A stretch of DNA of 64,000 bases from contig JANPWX010000444.1 of NCBI GenBank assembly GCA_024734555.1, forward strand, positions 310,001-374,000, given 5' to 3'. This document shows positions 26,120-38,700 of the stretch, one piece after another (within the stretch, counting starts at the first letter, position 1; the number at the start of each line of letters is the position of its first letter). The position numbers and the translations under genes are program-made. This DNA comes from Trochalopteron elliotii (lineage: Eukaryota; Chordata; Aves; Passeriformes; Leiothrichidae). The notes below the pieces were generated by a model. That model was not told the origin of the DNA and made no database searches. It saw only the letters and a list, made by a program, of their open reading frames with translations.

Positions 26120-28420
26120 TAATAAGTTTTAATAAGTTTTTAAACTAATTGTGTTACTGTGGATCGGTAGAAGGGCAAGAAGAGTTTTTCTAGGCCTGCT
26201 TGACTGAGTAGAACTTGGCTAAGAAAACTAAAAATATCACATAACTTATTGTTTAATGCCTACTATACTTTAATATGTCCCGTTATTAGTTACAAACTAT
26301 GTTTCAAAAAAGAAAATAAAGGACAGTATTAATCAAGGCGTTCCCCTAATCAAGTTTTATTATAAAGCTCCTTGTCACTCTTTAGAGCACCTAATACCTC
26401 ATTTTCATTTATACAAATGTTGTGGTAGCAATAAATGTACAGGAATAGCTGCTGAGGCCAATGTTTTTGTGGGTTTTTTACATTTTTTAAAGCTTGTCTT
26501 CTTTGAAATAAACCACTAAAATCTGGAAAACTACTGCTAAGCAAGTACTAGCACTTCACCAGACTATCATATGGCTACATTTGTTTTACAGACCTACTTG
26601 AAACAGAGCCAGAGGTAGAAGCATAGTAATGTGGACTACAGCTGCAGTACACATTAATTTAAAAAAAAAAATTGAATGAGTTAGTTTAATAGACAAAGAA
26701 ATTACAAGATGTGGATAAACAGACCTTCAACAAAACAATATCCCTTGCCACATTAAAATGAGAACATGCTGTCTTTTTCCTCCAGGATGTAAAGGAATAG
26801 ATGCTAGGAATATGAGTCTAAGAATTGATGCTGATGCTAAATACCCCTTTCAGAGCTATTTTGAACATGATGACAAAAGTCAGGGCAGCTCATTAAAATG
26901 TATGAAGGTGTTGCCAGTATTAGAAAGATACCACTTAAAACAAAGTGAGTAAATTTCAGAGAAGGTCATACCAAAGATCCTATATCAGGTGAAAAATACC
27001 TATATGGTGCTATAATGGGACTCAAGAATGTGCTGGCAGAAGTTCAGGTTTCTCAGGTCACCTGTCATCATAACAGTGACTGCTGGTTCTGTGAGAAGGA
27101 TGAACATATTTTAAGAGATCTCTCTGTGGATTCAGCAATTGTCTTCAGCTGCAGACTGTCAGAGTCCTTGTCTCCTCCAAAATAAGTTCAGATCAGTAGC
27201 ACAGAGGTATTTCACCAAGTGCTGTGAGCTGTGCAATTCAGTGGACAGTGAAATAACGTGGTCAGATATGCACATTTTCTGGTCATGCATATCCTGACAC
27301 TCTGGAGCACAAAAATCCATATTTATGGTTGGAGCTGTTGAAGGATTTTGTTGAATTGCTTTTGCATTCTCTTGGAAAAGGGCTGTCATTATTAATTGGT
27401 CTTTCATTTTGCTATTTTACAGGCAGTTCTCTAAATTGTCACAAATCATAGGCAAATTTTAAATTATTTAGGACAGGAGCTGTCATTGGCTTTCTACTTG
27501 TAAAGTGCCTAACACAGTAGTTTGCGTTTTGGTCCACCTCAAATATCAATTTCAAATAAAATAACCATCACCTATCTCAGCTAACCTTTACCTGAGATAA
27601 ACATAAATAATACAACATACACACTGTTGCAGTAATAAGGTAAAAATCAGCACATATTCTCCATATGAACTCTCCTTACACAGATTTATGACCCAGGAGA
27701 GACGTTGGTGAAGTTCAAACTTTGAAAAGGATGGAAAAGCATTAAAGGTCTTGAATGAAAACTTTTCTTAACTGTTCTTAACAGATAAACTTTCTTTTCT
27801 TAATGGATAAACTGTTTCCAAAGCACTTGGAAGGAGGACTATATGATCAGATTTCCCACGCAGTGTTGTAAAATACACCAGAAATGTGTCTGACTTCACA
27901 GCATTGATAGCATATCCTTTTCCAGAAGAATAATAAAAGCAAAAGCAATCACAACAGTAATACTACAGTAACCTATCATAAGTGTTTTAAAAAGCAAATT
28001 CACAATTCATGTTGATGTATGAACTACAGTTTCCATTTGAATTACTGTGCCATGTAGTTTCAAAAAAGACAGGCCTACCAAATTTTGCTTAAAAATACAG
28101 GAACTAAAGCAAATGAACAAACTGTTTCAGTTTGAAAATTCCTAAATTTTCTCAATTGTTATAGTTTTAGTCAATCAAGGGACTTTTCATGTGAATTAAA
28201 ATAAAACAAGCTCCGAATCAGATCACAAAACGCAGGTGTCATTTTCAGATGGCATTCAATCCTCTGACCACCAATAGGTTTCCAGTAGCCTCTGAAGCAA
28301 GTCACAAGCAAGCCTCTGAAAGTCAAAAAACAGGACTCAGGAATACGAGTGCCCAGGATGATTGACCAGTCCAAATGCTTCTTTTAAATAAATTTTAAAA
28401 AAAATTAAAAAATCAAGAAA

Positions 28421-28470
28421 CCACAGAATCACAGAATATTTTGCATTGGAAGGCCTCATTCTGACTTGTG
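28421..28470 (-). mobile_element. Short CR1-type 3' tail fragment
   Basis: CCACAGAATCACAGAAT followed by GGAAGGCCTCATTC is the reverse complement of the CR1 3' end (tail repeats of ATTCTGTG, preceded by the GAGG...CCTTCC segment). Only about 50 bases are preserved, so a CR1 LINE and a SINE carrying a CR1-like tail cannot be told apart. Confidence 0.65.
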
Positions 28471-29220
28471 TTGATACCTTTAAAAAAGTCTACTTTCAAA
28501 AGCAATAGGAAATCAGTGTTTTTGGTTAAGTCTATTAACAGGATGGGTAATAAAGTGCTTTTCATTGCAATTTTTTTCTTAGGAAATAATCTTGGTCAAC
28601 AAAACACTGGAATAAAAGAACAGAATAAACAATTTTGGACTTCAGCTGAAATAACGGCTACAGTTTCACAAGCCTTTTCCTTTAATTTTGGAAATAGAGC
28701 AGTCCTATTTTACTGTACTTTTACTTTTTTTGTGTTGTACTTGAACAAACATCCTATTAAACCAAATCCTTGGATCATTTGTGTGGCTGATCATAATGGA
28801 CTCCTGAAAAGTGAATTTCAGGTATTGAATATTGAAATATCTTTAATCAATATCTGCAAATATCTCCATGAAACTTTAACTTTCCTCACAACGGAATCTG
28901 GCAGATAGAACTTTGAGCAGGCAGCTTGCCAGCAGAAATGCTGATTCTCTGATAAGAAAATCTCTTCTAATTTACTGGACAAACCACATATCCTGGACTT
29001 CTGTCTGACTCCCTGATGTCTCATTTGGAAAATCTTACAGCAAATTATGGCCAAGGCCCATATGTAATTGCCCATTAAAATAAAAAAAAAAATATTTTTT
29101 TTTATAAAAAAAGGCCTTAGATGGATATTCCTGAGGACTATTAGAAGACAAGATTTCCCTCCACATACTTGTGTATTTACCTCTCAAACAGCTAAGCTTT
29201 GCAATTGAGGTGTATTCTGC
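28471..29220. other. Noncoding spacer
   Basis: AT-rich sequence between two CR1 pieces. A 146-codon frame at 28468-28908 is open but is rich in Phe, Asn, Ile and Lys as expected for random AT-rich DNA, and no domain is visible. An A/T run at 29080-29112 is simple sequence. Confidence 0.55.
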
Positions 29221-29734
29221 AAGAATCCCATCACCCGTGTGCAGCTTTGGGCACCAGAACTTCAGAAAGATATTAAACTATTGGAGAGCATCTAAAGGAG
29301 GGAAACAAAGATGGTGAAGGGCCTTGAGGGCAAGCTGTATGAGGAGCATCTGAGGTCACTTGCCCTGTTCAGCCTGGAGGAGACTGAAGGGAGGTGTCAT
29401 TGCAGTCTGCGGTTTCCTTGTGGGGAAGAGGAGGGGCAGGCACTGATCTCTTCTCTGCAGTGCCCAGTGACAGGACCTGAGAGAATGCCCTGAAGTTGCA
29501 TCAGTAGAGGTTTAGCTTGGATATTAGAAAAAAAATTTTCACCCAGAGGGTGGTTGGGCATGGGAACAGGCTCCCAGGGAAGTGGTCCCAGCACCAAGCC
29601 TGACAGAGTTCGATAAGCATTTGGGCAATGCTCTCATGGTGTCATTCTTGGAGGTGTCTTGTGCAGGGCCAGGAGCTGGATTTTGGTGTTCCTTGTGGGT
29701 CCCTTCAAACTCATGATATTCTATGATCCTATGA
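29221..29734 (+). mobile_element. CR1 LINE 3' end, 5'-truncated
   Basis: About 510 bases follow the CR1 consensus order: CAGCTTTGGGCACC, TTGGAGAGCATC, GGAGGGAAACAAAGATG, TATGAGGAGCATCTGAGG, CTGTTCAGCCTGGAGGAGA, the GGCTTGGATATTAGAAAAAAA-type stretch, CACCCAGAGGGTGGTTGGGC, GGGAACAGGCTCCCAGGGA, and finally TTCTATGATCCTATGA, the family's terminal repeat. It covers the last part of the reverse-transcriptase ORF and the 3' UTR. Frameshifts and stops make it non-functional; it is a typical dead 5'-truncated insertion. CR1 usually leaves no target duplication and none was seen. Confidence 0.95.
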
Positions 29735-32483
29735 ACTGCACCTTGGTCTTCAAAAGAGAGAGTTTTCCTATTATCCCAACTTATAAGCAAGTTGGCAAAG
29801 TATCTCCTCTGACCTTGGCTTTCATCATGACTTAAGGAAAAAAAAGTATCTTCTTATTATGAATTTGTTATGCTTTGTAGTGATCAGTCCTACAGTTACT
29901 AAGGCTGATATGGAGGCCAAAAAACTGAGACAATAGAGCAGTGAAGAGCAAAGTAACTTTAGCAGCATTATGTTCAAGGCGGGGTTTTCTGTGACTTAGG
30001 ATAGCAAAAGAAAAAAAATGCACAATTTTATGGAAAAATGAAGACAACACAAAATTTTATGCTGGTCAGTTTTGATAGAAAAATTTGATAGTCATGCAGA
30101 CATGCAAATGCAGTAGATGTCATATTTTTAAATAGTTGTTCATGAAAAAGACTTTGATCCATTTGAAAAATCCATTGTATTCAGTCAAGCAACATCAGCA
30201 GCAGATAATCAAATTCCATCAGCACAACAATATTTTAAAGTTAGTTTTTGCAAATCTCTCATATTATCCTAGTTTTCAAGAACATCAAAAGACAGAAAAA
30301 CTCTTCCCCTTCATTCTCTGGATTATTTGCATTCAGTATCTAAAATGACACCACTCAAAAAAAAAAAAAAAAAAAAGGAAAGGATGAAGTGTTTCTAACT
30401 CTTAGAGATCTCAGATAATTTAGCCTCCAGCTGCATACATTTTTAATATCACAGACAACATGATAATTGACATATGTGATTCTGGATCACACTTTAGATT
30501 TTAAATTATTTCACTCGACTGAAATGTGTTTAAGTGCACTATTGAGACACTTTCAGCAATTCAGCTTTTAATGATTATCTGTCTCGCCAGTGCTACCTTT
30601 GATGTTCAAACAGTCTAAGAAATAATGTAATTTTACCACATTCTCATTGGGTTATATTCAGATGTTTCTTAAATATTTTATTTAAGAACTCTCCCTGACC
30701 CCAGCCACAGTAAAAATTTGAAAAGATTTTACTTACAGTAATTTCATGTCTTGTAGTTTGCTAAATTTATTTCAATGATCAGGACCTCAAAATCAGCATT
30801 GATTGATGAATCTGAAATAATATCAAAGGAATAAATCAAGAAGTTATAGCAGACATAAAACATAAAAATACAAGATGTAGCAATGAGTTTCTAAAAATGA
30901 GTGTTTCCAAGATTACACTGTCTGAGACCTTAAAGACATATGATCATGTTCCCATGAATCAAAACCGGTAGCTTGAGAAGTTTTGTTACCCAGTGTGCCA
31001 TGGTCCACCAGGTCAAAATGGAGCATGTACAGTCCTTTGCTAGATATTATTTAATTCACTGGCAGCTAATAGATGTTTAATTGAGTGCTTCAGATCCATC
31101 ACACTTTGCCATAGAAATCTCCAAACTCTATAGGCAAATAAAGAGACTTAAAAGACTATACAAGCAGCACAGTTAAAAGAACCAGATCCATGCTTTCATT
31201 CATTATTTTACATTTCCAGCCACAGAGGGAATCTGTGAGGTTTTTACCTATTGAAAAACAAAACCAACAAATCAGAATGTAACCTGGAGTAATCGTCTAA
31301 ACCACTCCAATATAAGTGCTATTACTAACGGAAAAATTTTAAACCATTACTGTAATTTCCTCATTAAAAAGAGACAGACAAACTCATCACAACCTTATTC
31401 AACAACTCTGGTTTTAATCTTTCTTTTAATTCTCTATGTCAAATTAACCTTGTAGCCAGGGCACAGTTTTAAAAGCTAAGTTTTCTTTAGCTACAAAAAA
31501 TAGTTTTCATTAAGATGTTGCCTACTTTTGTTAATGCTTTCAGACCATGCAAACACTAGAAATAGGATTCCACTGAAAAGTGCAGTTTCATTTTAAGGGC
31601 TTCCTACAACACAAAAAATAGATTTGTAACTTTCTTACTGCCTTCCTGTCATCTTACCTTTCAAGATCCACTCTCCCCTTTAGGACTGCTAAAGTCAAGG
31701 ATATCCAGAAAGTTATGTTCTATCACCAGCAATTTTTTATTGTTTGTTTGTTTTTATGTATTGAATTCATTTAAGAGAATCTTATTTTTCTTTACATGAT
31801 ATTTTTTACTACAATCAGACAGGGATCTCTTTATTGATTTTTCCTTAAAGATTTTGTTTGGTTGTGGACCGAGATGCATGACCTTCTTCTGCTTCAGGCT
31901 ATCTTATAATTAATCACTATGAGTAGAAATAATCCAGAAAACAAAAACTTCATTTGACGAGTGGTTTTTCTCCACTGCATTTCAGTTTATTTGTTTTCTG
32001 ATCTTTTTTCTAAAGAATATTTAACAGCATCTAAGTGTGCAAGTTCAACTAACCTCTGTGAGACTCCTGCTATGGACAAAGAGTCCCCACAAACCTTCCC
32101 CTCAGACAGACACACAATAATTTTTTAAAAAGACAAGCTTTGTAATACGTCCTGCAAGTCAATTAAGCACTTCACAAGGTGAACCTAAAATTGCCTAAGA
32201 ATAAATGAAGTGTCATTTAGTCAACTGACAGAAATTCATTGTGAGACAATGACATATTTCCACTCCTCAGAATGGATATCCTATTATAGAAATAACCAAT
32301 CCATTTCTTCTCCAATAAGTTTCATTCAAAAAATATAGAAATCATATTAAAAAAAAAAAAATCAGGTCCCACTATGCTGTCACTGATAGCATCAGAATTC
32401 CCTTTATTACTGTTATCATCTTTACCCTCACAACCACGATTCTCTGTTGCAGAGGATGTTTAATTTCTGTAGAAACACTGTGG
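29735..32483. other. Unique noncoding DNA, no gene seen
   Basis: No gene or interspersed repeat recognised. Contains an A20 run at 30357-30376. No polyadenylation signal or gene-like sequence precedes that run, so it is not evidence for a processed pseudogene. Confidence 0.55.
30357..30376. repeat. A20 homopolymer
   Basis: Uninterrupted run of about 20 A. No AATAAA and no retroposon body is visible upstream. Confidence 0.9.
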
Positions 32484-32489
32484 TACCAC

Positions 32490-33105
32490 TGTGGTGGTGT
32501 GTTTTTGAGTTTCAAATGTGTTTCATGTATACTTCAGTTATATGTACTCCATTTTGTCCCCTTGGACTCCATTTTGTTCTTCTATAGCCCATGTTGTATG
32601 TAACCCTCCCCATACCTTTCCCCAGCAAATGCCCTGTGATTGGTTCCCCCCTTGAGTTGTCAATCTTGTATTATGTATCCCCCTGGTCCCGTCCATCATC
32701 CCAGGGCCTCTCCCTGAGTCTGGAAAGTTCAGGGAGAGGCGTCGAGTGATTGGGCAGGATCCAGTCATCCCCCTCCCACTCCCCTTTGGTTTCTTACTGT
32801 ATATGTCAGTTATGTGATCAGCCACTCCCCAGTTTGTTCCTATTCGTGCCTTCTGTAACCCATCCCTGGAACCCACCCCCCTTTAAGAGGTGCTGTCCCT
32901 CTCTGCTGGTTGTCTCTCCTGGGGCACCGGCAGTGAGGTGAGGGCTCCCTGCCCAATAAACTCCTGTTCTGTTTTCACCCCCAAGAGAGTCCCTCCTTTC
33001 ATTCACTCTTCTCCATCGCTACGCACCTGCCCTCGACGCAGGCACGGACCATCGGTTTGCGGCGGCGTCCCGGGGCTAGCCGAGCAAGGCGACGCCGACA
33101 CCGTA
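32490..33105 (+). mobile_element. ERV solo LTR, 6-bp target duplication
   Basis: A 616-bp segment with clear LTR organisation on the plus strand. It starts TGTGGTGGTG; its middle carries two CTCCATTTTGT repeats and GC-rich promoter-like sequence. A polyadenylation signal follows at 32955-32960 (CCCAATAAACTCCTG), then a CpG-dense U5-like end. The 6-bp sequence TACCAC lies directly before it (32484-32489) and directly after it (33106-33111), as expected for a class II (ERVK-like, betaretrovirus-related) insertion. The 3' end reads CACCGTA, so the canonical final CA appears as TA; allowing that one change, the ends form an inverted repeat (TGTGGTG against TGCGGTG). No gag, pol or env sequence adjoins it, so it is a solo LTR left by recombination. 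The many surviving CpGs suggest a fairly young copy. Confidence 0.85.
32955..32960 (+). terminator. LTR polyadenylation signal AATAAA
   Basis: AATAAA within CCCAATAAACTCCTG in the plus-strand LTR. Its place about 150 bases before the LTR end fits the R region of an endogenous retrovirus. Confidence 0.75.
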
Positions 33106-33111
33106 TACCAC

Positions 33112-33880
33112 CATGGTCACATAATCCTTTTCATAACACTTGTAGAAAAAGAAAGATGAGAATTTGGGCAGAAATGGTCTGAAGAAAGGATGGAGGGCAA
33201 ATACAAAGAACATCAGTAAAGTTTGAGCAAGCATGTAGAACCCCTTTCCTGGAGGTTAGATACCTTAGTAACAGGGGGTTTTTTTCCTAAGATCTGTGGA
33301 TACCTGGCTGCTGGTTCCTGCCACTACAACAAGTGAAGGAATCACCCATCAGTTCCGGACTGGAGTGTGTATGGAGGGTGCAGAACAAACCTGATACCTT
33401 TGACTTCAACTTGCACTTGCAATGGCTGGAGATGGCAAGAACGAATTAGGATCAAAGTACTGCAAGCAACTCGAGAGAGAGTGAGAGAGAGAGAGAGAGA
33501 GAGACAGTGCAGCAGAGCTTGATCCATGACACTTACTTGCCTTTATCTCACCAAAGTAACGTGCATGACTGGTTTTCAAGGAACTGATATGAGAAGATGA
33601 GTTTTAAAAACTAGAGGGTAAGTAGGACACATAGCACCTTGTACATGCTGAATTTGTATAACTTCTCCAGGCAGCAGGCAGGCTATTATAACTTTATTGT
33701 TTCAGGATATAAGCCTATTATACTCTGCAAATGAATACAGTGACATTTTGCTGTATCGGTTGAAAAGATTAACAGTTCACAAAGCAAACTGCCGAGTGCG
33801 GCAAATTAAATACATTAAAATGTGCAAGCTTAAAATTCTGTACTCCCTGTGCTATAAACTTATATACAATACAGTTTAAA
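33112..33880. other. Noncoding spacer
   Basis: No gene recognised between the solo LTR and the tRNA-like segment at 33881. The only notable item is the (GA)n array at 33473-33504. Confidence 0.55.
33473..33504. repeat. (GA)n microsatellite
   Basis: About 16 GA units with a single GT interruption at 33481-33482. It is a purine-only strand apart from that base. Confidence 0.95.
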
Positions 33881-33960
33881 GGGTCTCAGTGGCTCAGTTA
33901 ATAATGCAGTGGCCTGTCAGCTTTCTGGATGCAATTTAAGTCTTTTAGGTTGCAGTAAGC
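33881..33960 (+). mobile_element. Possible ancient tRNA-derived SINE head
   Basis: GTGGCTCAGTTAATAATGC resembles an A box region and is followed by AGTGGCCTGTCAG and, about 40 bases on, by ATGCAATTTAAGTC at the position of a B box. This order matches the heads of old sauropsid tRNA-derived SINEs. The B box is poor, the body downstream was not recognised and no tail was found, so the call is tentative. Confidence 0.3.
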
Positions 33961-35556
33961 CATGACAGGGTGTGTTTTTCTCAGCCATTAATGAAGGCTG
34001 TAGGTAAATTGTGCAGTAAGAAGGTGGCCCTGAGGTATATTAGTGTCACAGTAAATGTGCTAGGACTATTCCAGATGTTATTATTAAAAAGAAAAAAAGG
34101 GTATTTTGGATGAATATCAAACAGCTTAAAAGTTCATTGTGGAGAAGGACTGGAACATTCCAACACACTCGAGAGACTAAAACCATGAGAGATTTAGCAG
34201 AGCCTCTTGTCACATTGCTTGTCATTTAAAAATATTTTCTCTACTAATGCTCATCTGACAGAAGAACTAGGCCTAAGAACTGTCTATAATTTCAAGAAAA
34301 TTAATATTAAAAAGACCACAAATCCTTATGAGTCCCCAGGATTTAACATGAGGTTTCCTACAGTAGCTAAAAGAAACAGTTTCCAACATAGGAATCAAAA
34401 ATATTTCAAAACAAATGGCTTGACCTCAGTTAATATTAATTGCCATTTATATGAATAGAAATGCCCCGTCTCCCAGGGAAGCAGCTATTTGACCATTTAA
34501 ATGCCCACACAAAATCCATGGCCCTTTACACTGAAACTCTTGGTGAAACAGAATGGTGTTGAGGAATCAGATTAAAATGCTTACACAACAAACCCAGGGA
34601 GACACACAGAAAAATAGTCAAGGCCTCATTTTAAAAAGACACTCAAGATTTTGTTTACACTTAGTCCTTTTGGATCAACCTGTCAATTTTCCAGGTTCTG
34701 AAAAGGGTTATTCATAACAAATAGAGAGATGGGCAGATCCTACGAAATTGAATCAGCGCTAGAAAATTATGTTCACAGAGTTTTTGCATTTATCAAATAG
34801 TATCTGGAAGTTCTTAACCCAGCTGTGGGTCTAGACCACAGCTGAAAAATATGTTAGCTAGAACAAGAAGGTGATAAAGCCATGGGAATAAGTAGGTTTG
34901 CAGAGCTACTTTCTTACTCTCATTAAAGATTTGGTTCTACTGACAAATCAGAGGATTTGGCTTGCAGCAATTTTAACCATGCTGAATGGTCACATATTCC
35001 CCTAAATATTACTCAATAGCACTTTGAGTATGTGGATAAATCCTTTCCCCCACTCTGGCTTTCATTGCTCTGGATCAGCAACGCAGACACTGTTGACTGG
35101 TGGGAACTTGGATTTTATAAGGATGAAACAGAGCTTAGCAGATCCTTAGCCACTTTCATAAATCCTTGCTGCCATCCCTGATGCTGGAACAAAAATGTCT
35201 TGAGATTACGAGTATGTTGAGTACAATCTGGAATTCAAATAATTCTGAATATGTGTAATTCTGGTTGTCCAGACTGTGTGAAAAGTCGTGTTCCTACACT
35301 TTTCCTGAGCTTGAATATCCCAGCTGCCAGGAAGGTAAGTCTAGCCCAAGCATCTTAATTTCATTTCAACAGAAATCAGGACAGTTGAAGCAGGCCACAG
35401 GGTGAGTCCAGGCTCAAGAATGTGGCATGATTCTCAGGGTTTCCAATTTCAATGTTTTCTTATATATCCAAATAGTACAACCCACTTTTACGAGTGAAAC
35501 AATAGATACCATCTTGGTTTCAATGTTAATTTGCTTTTTGAAGTATTCTAGGAATT
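33961..35556. other. Unique noncoding DNA, no gene seen
   Basis: No gene, LTR or LINE recognised. Open frames are all short (83 codons at most). Confidence 0.55.
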
Positions 35557-35701
35557 CACAGAATCACAGAATAATCCAAGTTGGAGGTAACCCAGAGGGA
35601 TGATTGAGTCCAGCTCTTAAGTGAATGGTTCATACAGGGGTGGAACTCACAAGCTTGGTGTTATCAGCACTGTGCTCTAATGAACTATGTTAATCTGAGC
35701 C
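35557..35701 (-). mobile_element. tRNA-Ile/CR1 composite SINE
   Basis: Read on the minus strand, the 5' part begins GGCTCAGATTAACATAG and continues through TTAGAGCACAGTGCTGATAAC, ACCAAGCTTGTGAGTTCCAC and CCCTGTATGAACCA. This tracks a whole tRNA-Ile: the A box region, the anticodon arm (GCTGATAAC where tRNA-Ile has GCTAATAAC), the B box (AGTTCCACCCC) and the acceptor 3' end with CCA. The 3' part then changes to a CR1-like end closing in ATTCTGTGATTCTGTG. A tRNA-Ile head with a CR1 tail is the design of the TguSINE1-type elements described in passerine birds; such SINEs are moved by CR1 enzymes. Substitutions in both boxes suggest a dead copy. Confidence 0.85.
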
Positions 35702-38700
35702 AATTTCACCTTTGATTACTTATTTTCCTGTTCTATCTCTCTCCCTGCATGTGAACAGCCATGACCTAAATCAGGGTTAGTGAGTGGTATGACCAAAATT
35801 TTCCAGACTGACTTTAAAACACACTTATAAAGTCAGAATTTCTATGAAGTTGATAACAATTTGGATTAATTTAATCTTCTGTGAAAACTGAAAGAATGGT
35901 TTTATATAGCAAATGTTTAATATTTCTGACAGAAAAAAATAGAAAAGAAATGCATTTTTTTCCTCTTCTACTAAAATGGATGTAACATTTTCCTCTGTAG
36001 TCCTAAGGTTTGCTGAACCCTGTGGGGACATTCTGTGTGTCTTTCCTTAAGGATGTTTTTGACACCATTTTTCAAATGTCCAGCCTTACTGACTGTAGCT
36101 TTAAACCCCAGTTACCTGAATACAACTTCCTAGCACTAGTGCTGGCTCCCTATGCCAGGCCCCACTGATCTATTTTAGACATCCTAGTCTCTATCCAAAG
36201 TGCCACATGATAAATCTCATGAAATTTAGTGTACAGCAGGATTCTGAGAGAAGACAGAAGATACAGCTTACAGAAATCCCTTGGAAATCAGTTAAATGCC
36301 ATTTTTTTTCTATACCAGGATCAGCAATTCGAGTCAAGCTTCTAAAAGATTTTCAAGGAAAGTCGTGGTACTTTACAGAAACTAAAGTCAAGACTATTCC
36401 AAAATATGTGCAAAAGTTTAGCTGCATGAAACATGAGTTTTGTCTATGCTTGTAATGAGGTTTTTTCATGTGACTGACCTTTGCACAAAGGCTTACAGGA
36501 AGATCTGCAAAAACGAATACAATTTATCACAGAATTTCACATTTTCTACTTTTTTATTTTAAAAATAAGATGAATTATTTATTACTATTGAATACTCATT
36601 ACAAAATTTTACAGTTTTAACATATTTACAGAAATGCTGTCATTCCTGACTACGTGTTTATGTCTTTTTGAGAAGAGGGCTGAGAATCTGACTAATTTTG
36701 ACTTTTCCTACCAGTCAGCTTTGTAACCCTTATACTTCATATACTTCACATATATAAGAGGTGTGCAGGTTGCTTTTTGGGGGAACACTGATGGTAATTC
36801 TTGAACTATTGTAGCTTCTAAGGATGAAAAATTCTCTGGTGAATTTTATACATGTTGTTTTCAAATTTCATAATGAAGAAATATAAATATTAAAAAGTAT
36901 CTAAGATAAATTGTAAGAAAATCTGGCTAAAATTAAATTATACTGATGATTATTATTACTATTCATTTTTAAAAAATCTTGTCAATATTAGTAGAAACCT
37001 GTGTTTCTGTACTCTGTGTACCAAGAATCTCCAGCACATAAACACTTCTAAAGGAGAGGAGAAGTTTAGCACTTCTTCCTAAAGAATTGTAATTTTGCAC
37101 TGATGCTATAAATGAAAGCAGTTCCTCTCCTTGAATGACTCCAGCTACGTTGATTTCCAAGGATGTGATGGAGCGCTCAGAAGTAGAATCAGTATAAGGC
37201 AGGAGGAAGGAAAATAGAATTAGGGTGTTGCATGAAGAAAAAGGAGCTCAGACAGCAGAAGAAATAATCGAAAATCAAAATTAGAAAGTACCTACTTGTG
37301 TGAAATAAAACTTAATTTGTTTCTAGCCTATGTTCCTAGTCAATGGTAAATATCTCATTGGCTTCAGGTTTCTGATTTGGAGATGAAATGTTTCTCCTAG
37401 TGATTTTAAATTAACTTTTATGGGAGTTTTTTCCACCTGTACATGAAATCTAAAGTATCAGTTCTTACTTTTGTAAAGTAGCAAGGATCTCACATCTTCT
37501 CTAGCTATTATCTCCCATCTTGCATCTACAATACCTCTTATTTGATTAGCAAATAAAAGAACTTGAGCCTTCCCAGCAGCTGAAATAAATGATAATTTCT
37601 AATTGCTTTTTACTCCAGCGTGATTTCTATTTGGGTTTCAGTTGGATGGAATTTACTTAAGAACCAAAGTCTTATTGCAAAAACTCAGTTTGTTTTGATT
37701 TATGCATCTTCCAGAGGCTTTCTACTGTGAAAATGGAGCCTGATAACAATGCAAATCTTGGCTCATGCCAGAAATCTCCAGCTAGATCTTTGCCATGAAT
37801 ATGATATCCTGGAATTCATGATGCTAGATGTAAAGCTTTTTTTATTAGACTATTATGCTTTCAGCAAGGCAAAATACTTTAGCTGAATTAATATTTTCCA
37901 GTTTTATCTATGGGTAATTTGGAAAAATTTTTTTTTCTTTTTCAGGATTTTTTTCTCTTCCAAAATTTTGGAATGACTTTTTTTTTTTCTAAGTGCATTG
38001 ACAGTTTTTTAGCTACTAATTGTTTCAGACAAGAGTCCTAAAATTGAGTGTTCCTGAATTTGGGGGACACCTTTTGAATGTTCCAGAGAAAAGGCAGCTG
38101 TTCATGGTATGACTGGACTGCTTAGTAAGGGAAAAAAGATGAAATTCATACATATAAGATGAAAATCATAAGGGGAGAAGAAATAGGAGAGATTGCTAAT
38201 TCTAATAAAAAGTATGAATCATTATCAATGCTACCCTAAGTTGAATCACAAGACTTTACTCAAGACTTTGTGCTATTTAAAATGTACAGCCTTGCATATT
38301 CTCTACTGGAAAAATCACTGTATGGCAAAAACCTTACATACTTTCTAGATCAAATGCAGGATTCATAAAAGCTGGAATTTTCTATCAGCTTTAGAAGACA
38401 CCTTCAAAAGTCAAGGATGTGATCTTTTACCAGTCTCTCTTCCTGAAGAATGTTTCAAATATAAATTGTGTAAGCCTTTTAACTGTACTTGTAATTCTGA
38501 TGGAAATGGAAATAAGTAGTTTCATTAGCTTGAGTTTAAAAACAACTTAACTGCAAGAAAATGGTTATTTATTCACACACATGACACAGAAAATGCTTTG
38601 GATTAAAGTACTTTCATTACAAAAGTGTTGGAAAGGTAAAATAAAATTAGGTTCAGTTAGATCATTTTAATTTTTGATTATAACCCACTGAACTGGGATA

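Larger units (their letters stand above)
20216..28420. other. Unique noncoding DNA, no gene seen
   Basis: No gene recognised. The block holds a (TATC)n array with one N at 21370, a possible 39-nt splice-flanked segment at 22124-22162, an AT-rich block at 25858-25980, a 12-bp hairpin at 26093-26119, and short T or A runs. Open frames are all under about 90 codons and lack recognisable domains. Confidence 0.5.

Noticed and set aside
28468..28908. 146-codon open frame beside a CR1 tail
   Set aside because: Amino-acid make-up is that of random AT-rich DNA; no domain, no splice context, and it starts within a repeat edge.
30136..30376. Processed pseudogene with an A20 tail
   Set aside because: No polyadenylation signal, no recognisable gene body and no target duplication around the A-run.
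32538..32876. 112-codon minus-strand frame with glycine-rich translation
   Set aside because: Antisense to the plus-strand LTR; its composition reflects the GC-rich LTR.
36207..36455. Frame containing a T-rich tract and CAG, resembling an exon start
   Set aside because: No usable donor and no homologue recognised; the frame runs through the supposed intron.
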